From Microcebus murinus (lineage: Eukaryota; Chordata; Mammalia; Primates; Cheirogaleidae), in NCBI RefSeq assembly GCF_040939455.1, contig NC_134124.1, positions 32,625,138 through 32,689,137 of the forward strand: DNA of 64,000 nt, in the 5' to 3' direction. Shown here in pieces: positions 56,260 to 64,000 of the stretch (position 1 is the first letter of the stretch; every line of letters begins with the position of its first letter). A program made the translations under genes and the position numbers. The notes below the pieces were generated by a model. It searched no databases. It saw only the letters and a list, made by a program, of their open reading frames with translations, and was not told the DNA's origin.

Positions 56260-56700
56260 AAGTACCTGAGCCAGCTAATTATAGGAGGAATTTAGTTTAA
56301 CTTTAGAAGAAAATTGATAACCACTCATTTCCCAAAACTAACTGTCAAGGAGATAAGGAAAATATGCACACAAGTAACAATGTTAAATATTTATAGGAAG
56401 GCAGGGGACCAAGAACAAAGAAGTTTTGCAACCTCCTCACATGCTCACCAAGGCCCAGACGGTGCTCACTCTCTTGGCTTCAACCCCAGTTCTCTTTCCC
56501 CTTCCTTTAACCTAAAAAGGAGCCTAAAGTTCATACTAATTAAAGATGGTTCTTTGGGACACTAGTCTGCCATCTTCTTGGCTTGCAAGATTTTCAAATA
56601 AAAGTTGCTTTCCTTACTCCAATACCTTGTCTCTCAACTTACTGGCTGTCAGACTGTGAGTGGTACGATTGACCAGTGAGCTTGGTTACGCGGTGTTGGA
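56180..56700 (+). mobile_element. ERV1-type LTR, degenerate
   Basis: Blocks of a gammaretrovirus-like LTR in order: GGAGCCTTAGCATGACTAAC, CCATCTTCTTGGCTTGCAAG, TTCAAATAAAAGTTGCTTTC, and a GTCTCTCAACTTACTGGC region after the poly(A) signal. The ends are approximate. No viral gene is seen. Confidence 0.65.
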
Positions 56701-57770
56701 CTGGAATTGGAGGTACTAGTATGAACTCCTAGCTCTATCTACTGAGTGGCCCTAGGAGCAATAGCATCCCAGCAGCAATGAGCACGTATAGCACTCGCAT
56801 CTTGGTTTCTTACTACCATTCTCCACAGAAATGAACCAGGACTCTGAGAAATGGCTTATTCCAGGACTAAGTTGGGAATATGTGAGATGAGCCTTGAGCA
56901 CCTGTGGGGACCAAGGCCCCTGGCCTCCTAAAGTTTCACTGAAAAATCAACTCACAATCAGGTAGATTAATAAGAGAAAGTGCATGAAAATTTACTTAAC
57001 CCACGGGCATGGGGAGAATCACAGAGTGACCCCCAATATCCTTAAGTGTCCTTAATTTTTCTTCTCACGCCTGGATCATTCCCATCAGGCTGTAAACATG
57101 CTCCAATACCTACTCTTACAATAGTTCGGGTCTTCAAAGAAGCAGATTCCAAGACAAGAGTTAGACATGCAAAAAATGTATTATGGTAAACACCAGTGGA
57201 GGGACTGTAAGATTATAATGCAAATCTGACCCCTGTGAAGGGGAGAAGGAAGGAAGGGAAAGAGGGAGGGAGGAGAAAAAACGGCTGCTTTGCCACTCTA
57301 AGAAAGTAAAATTTTGGCAATGCCAATGGGGAGTCTTCAAGCCAAAGTTGCCAGTCACAAGAGTCCTGTGTCATACAGAAACATGCTTGCCCGCCATCCT
57401 TGGTCATGGCTGACAGCAGCCTACAGGAAGTGTAACCTTGGTGTGCATGAGGGGTAAAGGATTTTAGACTACAGCAGCCGCGACCATTAGGCAATTATAT
57501 TCTTTCCAGAGATTAGAAAGGCACATTTCCATGGTCACCACACCTTTCTCATTCTTGATTCCATGGTCTCTTCTAGATACTCCATTTATCTGCTCTCTTT
57601 TCCAGGAAAAATCAATCAGAGCTGCTTATGCTTTTTGCTTTTACGTCCTTATATTTTATTCTCTCTTTAACCAACTCCAATCAGGTTTTGTCTTTCCCTT
57701 TCCACTGTCTCAGTAACTGTTTCCCTATTCTTCCATAGTAATAGTCCATTTAGTTGGAAATATGGCCACC

Positions 57771-59948
57771 CAGGCATAACTTGTCTTATTGCACTTTGCT
57801 TTATTGTGCTTCACAGATACTGGTTTTTTTTTACAAACTGAAGGTCTGTAGCACCCCTGTATTGAGCAATTCTATCAGTGCCAGTTTTCCACTAGCATAT
57901 GCTCACTGCATGCTTCTGTGTCATATTTGGGTAATTCTCACAATATTCCAAACGTTTTCATTATTATTGTATCAGTTACAGTGATCTGTGATCAGGAATC
58001 TTGATGTTACTATTGTAATTTGTTTTGGGGCACCACAAACTGTGCCCTTATAGGACAGCAGACTTAATGTCCCACGTGTTCTTACTGCTGTACTGACTGG
58101 CTGTTCCCCATCACCCTCCCTCTCCTTGGGCCGCCCGATTCCCTCGGACACAACAATATTAAAATTAGACCCATAGCAACCCTACAATGGCCTCTGAGTG
58201 TTCAAGTGAAAGGAGGAGTCGCCATCTCTCAATTTAAATCAAAAGCCAGAAATGATTAAGCTTAAGGAGGAAGGCGTGTTGAAAGCTGAGGAACTGACAG
58301 AGAGGCCTCTTATGCCAAACAGGTAGCCAAGTTGTGGATGCAAAGGAAAAGTTTTTGAAGGAAATTAGAAGTGCTACTCTAGTGAACACATGAATGACAA
58401 GAAAGTGAAATGGTCTTATTGCTGATAGGAAGACAATTTTATCAGTCTTGATAGACTAAACCATCCACAATATTCCCTTAAGCCACAGCCTAATCCAGAG
58501 AAAGGTCTTGACTCTCTTCAATTGTATAAAGGCCGAGAGAAGTGAGGAAGCTGCAGAAGAAAAGTTGGAAGCTAGCAGAGGTTGGTTCATGAGGTTTAAG
58601 AAAAGAAGTCATCTCCATAATGTAAAGGAAAATAAAAATCTCAGAACCCCTCAACTCCTTATGCAAAACAGAAGGTCAAGCTTAGAGGCTGAGTCATGCA
58701 ACATCCCCTTCCAAATGAATAGCTGTTACTAAAATTATGCATTTGCCCAATTCCCAGGGAAAGATAAAAGGCCTCAGGCATCTATAAAGGACTGCCCTCC
58801 CAGATCATTCATGAGGAAATTCTTTGCTGGCCTCTCATAAACAAGAACATATATATTGTAACTTTAGGTCTCCAGACTAAATCTAGCTCCTAAAACTAGT
58901 GTGTTCATAGCACACTGATACTGTGGATTACAAGTTTATCTTTCCAGGTGCAGAACAGAGACAAGAGGAGATCAATCATTCCTCCAACCACACAGAGACA
59001 TCTGCAAAATAGATTCTTCCTTTAGTCCATTTTTCTCCTCAGACACTCACCTTATCTTATGTTAAATGTAGACTTACTGAGCAGTAAATAGAACCTCACA
59101 AGAATGTAGCCATTTGTCTCACTTCCCACCCCCCTCCTCCTTTTTTTTTTCAGTGTGCCCTCTCTCCTTAAATACTGAATATTTAATTTGGAGAGCACAG
59201 GTCACAAATACTTCTGTGGTTTGTGCTTTTCCCAGACACATCCTCAAATTTCAGTTTAATAAAGCTCCATTGATTGAGATCTTTGCCTCTATCACTTATT
59301 TTGAGTTGTCAATGATGTAAATGTGCAAGGTGAAGCAGCAAATGCTGATGTAGAAGAAGCTGGAGCAAGATCTGGCTAAGATCACAGAAGAAGGTGGCTA
59401 CACTGAACAACAGCTTTTCAGTGTAGATGAAATGTCCTTGAGTTAGAAGAAGATGCCATCTAGGACTTTCATGGCTGAAGAGGTGTCTGACTTAAAAGCT
59501 TCAAAAGATAGGCTGATTCTCTTGTTAGGAAATAATGCAGCTGGTGACTAAGTTGAAGCCAATGCTCACTGACCGTTCAAAAAATCCTAGGGCTCTTAAG
59601 AATTATGCTAATTGTACTCTACCTGTGCTCTATAAATGGAACAACAAAGCCTGGATGATAGCACATCTGTTCTCAGCATGGTTTGCTGAACATTTTAAGC
59701 CTGCTATTGAGAACCACTGCTGAGAAAAAAAGATTTCTTTCAAAATATTACTGCTCATTGACAATGTACCTAGTCATCCAAGGGTTCTGATGGAGATGTA
59801 CAGAAGATTAATGTTGTTTTTATGCCTGCTAACACAACATCTATTCTGCAGTCCATGAATCAGGGAGTAATTTTGACTCTCAAGCCTTGTTATTTAAGAA
59901 ATACTTTTCATAAGGCTATAGCTGCCATAGATAGTGATTCTTCTTATT
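57771..59948 (+). mobile_element. Tigger1 DNA transposon, 3'-truncated, split by a solo LTR
   Basis: It starts at the Tigger1 end CAGGCATAAC, followed by the subterminal TTATTGCACTTTGCTTTATT. The transposase region follows with ASECSSERRSRH- and [24 protein letters not shown] frames (about 58,190-58,615), is interrupted at 58,621-59,311, and resumes at 59,316 with VQGEAANADVEEAG. The catalytic segment [18 protein letters not shown] is readable near 59,750-59,800. The element stops near 59,948 at an L1 end; the rest of the transposase and the right terminal repeat are absent. Frameshifts are present, so it is inactive. Confidence 0.88.
58621..59311 (+). mobile_element. solo LTR of ERV1 type inside Tigger1
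   Basis: A 691-bp LTR starting TGTAAAGGAAAATAAAAATC and ending TTGAGTTGTCA. The 4-bp duplication is ATAA on the left and ATGA on the right, one change. A poly(A) signal AATAAAGCTCC lies near the end. Tigger1 sequence resumes directly after the right duplication, which fixes both boundaries. No viral genes. Confidence 0.85.
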
Positions 59949-59954
59949 TTTCCA

Positions 59955-61247
59955 GAATATTACTGGGGTACAAATGTTTCATTATATGAATTGCTTTTGT
60001 ACAGTTTTAGTAAAGTTATAAATGTGCCCATCACCAGATAGTGTGCACTGTACTTATTAGGTGTGATTTTACCCATCCCTACCTCCTCCCTCACCCCTGC
60101 GTGATTTCCATTGAGGTTTACTTCCATATGTGCACATGAGTGTTGATCAATTAGTTCCAATTTAATAGTGAATACATGTGGTGTTTGTTTTTCCATTCTT
60201 GTGATACTTCACTTAGGAGAATGGTCTCCTGTTCCATCCAGGTTGTTACAAAAGGTATTAGTTAACCATTTTTTATGGCTGAATAGTACTCCATGGTATA
60301 CATATACCACATTTTATCAACCCATTCATGAATTGAAGGGCACTTGGATTGACTCCACATCTTTGCAATCACAAATTGTGCTGGTATAAACACTTGAGTG
60401 CAAGAGTCTTTTTGACAAAATGGCGTTTTTTCCTTTGAGTGAATACACAATAGTTGGATTACTGGATCAAACGTTAAGTCTACTTTTAGTTCTTTGAGAT
60501 ATCTCCATACTACTTTTCATAGAGGTGGTACTAGTTTGCAGTCCTGTCAACAGTGTATAAGTTTCCTTTCTCTCTGCATCCACACCAGCACACGTTGTTG
60601 TGGGACTTTTTGATAAAAGTTTCGCTGTAGTTAGGTGATATCTCATTGTGGTTTTGATTTGCATTTCCCTAATGATTAGAGATGTTGAGCATTTTTTTCA
60701 TGTTTTTATTGGCCATTAGTCTTTTTCAATCTTCTATTGAAAAACTTCTGTTCATGTCTTTTGCCCACTTTTTAATGGAGTTGTTTAATTTTTTTCTTGC
60801 TTATTTGCTTGAGTTCTTTGTAGATTCCAGTTATTAGCCCTTTATTGGATGTATAGCTTGCAGATATTTTCTCCCATTCTGTAGGTTGTCTATTTGCTCT
60901 AATGATTGTTTCCTTGGCTGGGCAGAAGCTTTTTAATTTGATCAGGTCTCATTTATTATTTTCGTTGTTGCTGTCTGTGATTGCCTTTGGGGTCTTCCTC
61001 ATAAATTCTTTGCCTAGGCTTATATATAGAAGAGTTTTTCTAACATTTTCTTCTAGAATTGTTATAGTTTCATGGCCTTAGCTTTAAGTCTGTTATCAAT
61101 CTTGAATTAATATTAATTTTTGTGAGTGGTGAGAGGCAAAGATCCTGTTTCAGTCTTGTACACGTAGCTATCCAATTTTCCCAGCACCATTTATTGAATA
61201 GGGAGTCTTTCCTCCAATGTATGTTTTTTTTGCTTTGTCAAAGATCC
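59955..61247 (-). mobile_element. L1 3' end, antisense (left half of an inverted pair)
   Basis: Antisense from the L1 3' terminus (TTACTGGGGTACAAATG) through ORF2 (GAATAGTACTCCATGGTATA, TTTGATTTGCATTTCCCTAA, CTTTATTGGATGTATAGCTT, CAGCACCATTTATTGAATAG). It ends at GCTTTGTCAAAGATC, where a sense L1 begins with no spacer. Confidence 0.92.
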
Positions 61248-61772
61248 AGGAATCCCACTACTGGGTATTTACCCAAGGGGGAAAAAAGACATTCTACAAA
61301 AAAGACAACTACACTCGAATGTTTATAGCAGCACAATTAACAACTGCAAAGATGTGGAAACAACCCAATTGTTCATCAATACATAAGTAGATTAATAAAA
61401 TGTGGTGTATGTATACCATGGAGTACTACTCAGCCATAAAGAATGGTGAACTAATGCCTCTTTTATTAACCTGGATGGAACCGGAGACTTCTTCCAAGTG
61501 AAGTATCACAAGAATGGAAAAACAAACACCACATGTACTCACCATTAAATTAGAATGAATCAATCAACACTTACGTGCACATACAGAAGTAACATTCATT
61601 GGAAATCAAGCAGGTGGGAGCGAGGTGGAGGGGATGAGTAAATTCACACCCAACAGGTACGATGCACACTATGTGGGGGATGGGCACACTTATAACTTTT
61701 GACTCAAATGGCACAAAAGCAATTTATGTAACCAAAACATTTTTACCCTCCTAATAGTCTGAAATTAAAAAT
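61248..61772 (+). mobile_element. L1 3' end, sense (right half of an inverted pair)
   Basis: Sense ORF2 tail and 3' UTR: ATCCCACTACTGGGTATTTA, GGAGTACTACTCAGCCATAA, ACATGTACTCACCATTAAAT, and CAATTTATGTAACCAAAACA, ending at CTGAAATTAAAAATA. The same L1 region is present in reverse in the left half. Confidence 0.92.
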
Positions 61773-62194
61773 AGATGGGTCCAAGTAGATTTCTTTGGCC
61801 TGCACTTGAGGCTTTGCATGGCTCTTTTCTGTGGAATGTCTTGATTTCACAAAGGTAGTAAAATCTCACAAGTTACCACAAACCTACTTTATTTATATTT
61901 TTCTAGCTTATTCTAGGAGCATGTGGAGACCACAGTTGCTTGGGCAGAGGGTCCCAGAGGTAACATGGAGCAGAGATTGGAAGGAGAGAAGGCTGGAGGC
62001 AGGGAGGTCAAATCCAAGTTTCAAATGAGGAGGATCTTAGCAAGGTAGTGGCATGGGGGAGATGGCAGATGCAGTAGCTGATTTTGAAATCATCATTTAG
62101 AGTGAAAGGAAGGTTAAGATGAATCAAGCTTCTGACCTAAGTGAAATGTGCGGTCACGATACCACTCAAAGGCAGTCTTAGGGGTTGATGGCTA

Positions 62195-62345
62195 TAATAA
62201 GGGGTCTCACTTTGCTGGTCTCAGTTTGCTTATAAGAAAAATAGGGGTAGTATGGAACCTATCTCTGGTGGCTACTTTGAGGATTAGATGACATAATGAA
62301 TGTAAAGTGTTTAAATCAAGGACTGCCATGCAGCAAGTTTTCAAT
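62195..62345 (+). repeat. MIR-like SINE fragment
   Basis: GTCTCAGTTTGCTTATAAGA, CTACTTTGAGGATTAGATGA and ATGAATGTAAAGTG follow the second half of MIR. Confidence 0.65.
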
Positions 62346-63326
62346 CAATATAACTTAGGTTAAATAATTTGCTCCAAACCACACAGCTACATGAGTGGTA
62401 GAGTTGGGGTTCCAGCATGTCAGTTACAGCATACAGAGGCTGGTCACTTTACCTGTTATGTAGGGTAGAAACAACCAGAAGAGAGACAGGTCTACAGTGA
62501 GGCTATGGTGACGAGCTTGGTTGTGGACATGGAAACATTGATGTGGGGCAGCGGGGGATGTCTAGGAGGCAGGTAGACTCATGTATCTCATGTGGCTGGA
62601 CTCAAGAGAGATCTTGGCTAGAGATGCTCTTTTTTCCATGATCATCCCTCAGAGTACATGTGAAATTATAGTCATCAAGAGTATACTATCTAGTAGCCAG
62701 GTATCTGACAGATGGTGTTTAATAAAATTTTGTGGCCAAGATTATTGTAAATTCTTTAAGTGGTTTTAGTCAGGCTTTTATATTTGACTATTGATCTCTC
62801 TTGCCAACATTTTTTATGATGCTGTAGAATTGTTAACTATAATGAAAAGCCTATATCTCAGAAACATAAAAGCCATTTCCTAATCATAAGAAGTTTAAAG
62901 ATTTCTATATTAAAAAGCCACCCCATTAAAAAGTTAATTAACCTTTAGTCAAATAACTTTTTATCTCCTTCAACTGTAAGCATTTTTTCCTTTAATATGC
63001 TGAATAATTTGTTTGTTTAACATTGTTTAAGGAACAGATTCCTAGTATAGGTTGTGTCACAAATTGAATGGAGAAAAAATCTTTAGTACTCATCAAGTTC
63101 AATCTTATTTGTTTGCTGGCATCACCACCTACTGCCTCCCATCAAATACTTTAACACACTATTGATGTGAAGTTGTCCGTTTGTATATCAGAAACCTAAG
63201 ATGAAAAAACAAGTACATTTACCTGGAAGAGTTTATGAAGACAATACATTTGTGTATGGCAGGGAATGGAAAACTATATTTCACACTTCAAATCTGGCTT
63301 GATGCATGTATTTGCAGGGCCCATGA

Positions 63327-63471
<145 letters not shown>

Positions 63472-64000
63472 CCTAATTTTTACATTTTTAAATGTTGAAA
63501 AAAATCAAAAGAAGAACAATATTTTGTAATGTGTGAATTTTGTGTAAACTGCAAATTCTATTTTATGGAAACACAGCCATGCTCATTCATTTATGCGTCA
63601 TCTACAGCTGCTTCCATCCTACAATGGCAGGGTACTTGCAACAAAGACCGTATATGGTACACTCACTGCTTTGCATTTCTGTTTAGCAACCTACAAATCT
63701 CAAAGATGAGGCTACAACTCCGCAGTGTCTCAAGTGTCCTGTATATCACTGTACAGTAGCATGGCTTTTTAAGTTATTAGTGCTATAGCCATCATGTCAA
63801 AAAATAAAAAATAGAAAAATAGAATCTGGCCAAAACAAAAAAAAAAAGAAGAAGAAAAAAGAAAAAAGGAGACAATAGTGGGTTCTAAATGTCATGCTTT
63901 TTAAGGAACAGCAGAGCATGTATTAATTTGTTATTGAATTAGGTGACACTATGATTTGAATGCTACCTCCAAAGTTTTTAAGTTGGAAACTTCACCCCCA

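Noticed and set aside
59955..61772. Twin-priming 5' inversion of one L1
   Set aside because: Both halves contain the L1 3' end, which a single twin-primed copy would not duplicate.

Overview
This is a 64 kb window of primate nuclear DNA, very probably from a strepsirrhine and most likely a lemur. Two observations support this. Several Alu elements carry the strepsirrhine-type central linker (AATTAATTGGCCAACT-like, followed by ATATATAGAAAAAATTAGCC). There are also TTAA-flanked piggyBac-like miniature transposons of a kind known from mouse lemur and not from apes or monkeys. The species call is inference. The gene call is firm.

Layout. Positions 1 to about 15,900 are intergenic: ancient MIR, MER5 and L2 debris, microsatellites, and a 2.5 kb broken hAT transposon (8,483-10,960) with an Alu inside it. 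A CpG-rich promoter lies at about 15,945-16,250. The only host gene, SPDL1 (Spindly, CCDC99), follows on the + strand. Its non-coding first exon ends near 16,246 (inferred). Eleven coding exons run from the ATG at 20,599 to the TAA at 39,235, and a poly(A) signal lies at 39,762. The exons join without a frameshift into a 604-codon protein, one residue shorter than human Spindly. From about 39,800 to the end is intergenic and dominated by nested transposons: two long degraded L1 copies (46-54.6 kb), solo LTRs of ERV1 type with visible target duplications, ERVL-like LTRs, Tigger elements and an inverted pair of L1 3' ends. In human the flanking genes are SLIT3 (upstream) and DOCK2 (downstream). 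No exon of either is visible here.

Function. SPDL1 encodes the kinetochore adaptor that links the RZZ complex to dynein/dynactin in mitosis. The parts needed for that are all readable: the CC1 box (AAQYG, residues 23-27), the dynactin-binding Spindly motif with F258 (split by the exon 6/7 junction), and the C-terminal farnesylation box CPQQ. The promoter has a TCTCGCGAGA palindrome, a GC box, an E2F-like site and a CHR-like hexamer, as expected for a cell-cycle gene.

The least ordinary part is the intronic DNA. Two inverted copies of one TTAA-flanked MITE (introns 3 and 11) bracket exons 4-11, and a second, unrelated TTAA-flanked MITE sits in intron 10. No unfamiliar protein-coding system was found. 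Most other long open frames are low-complexity or repeat-derived.
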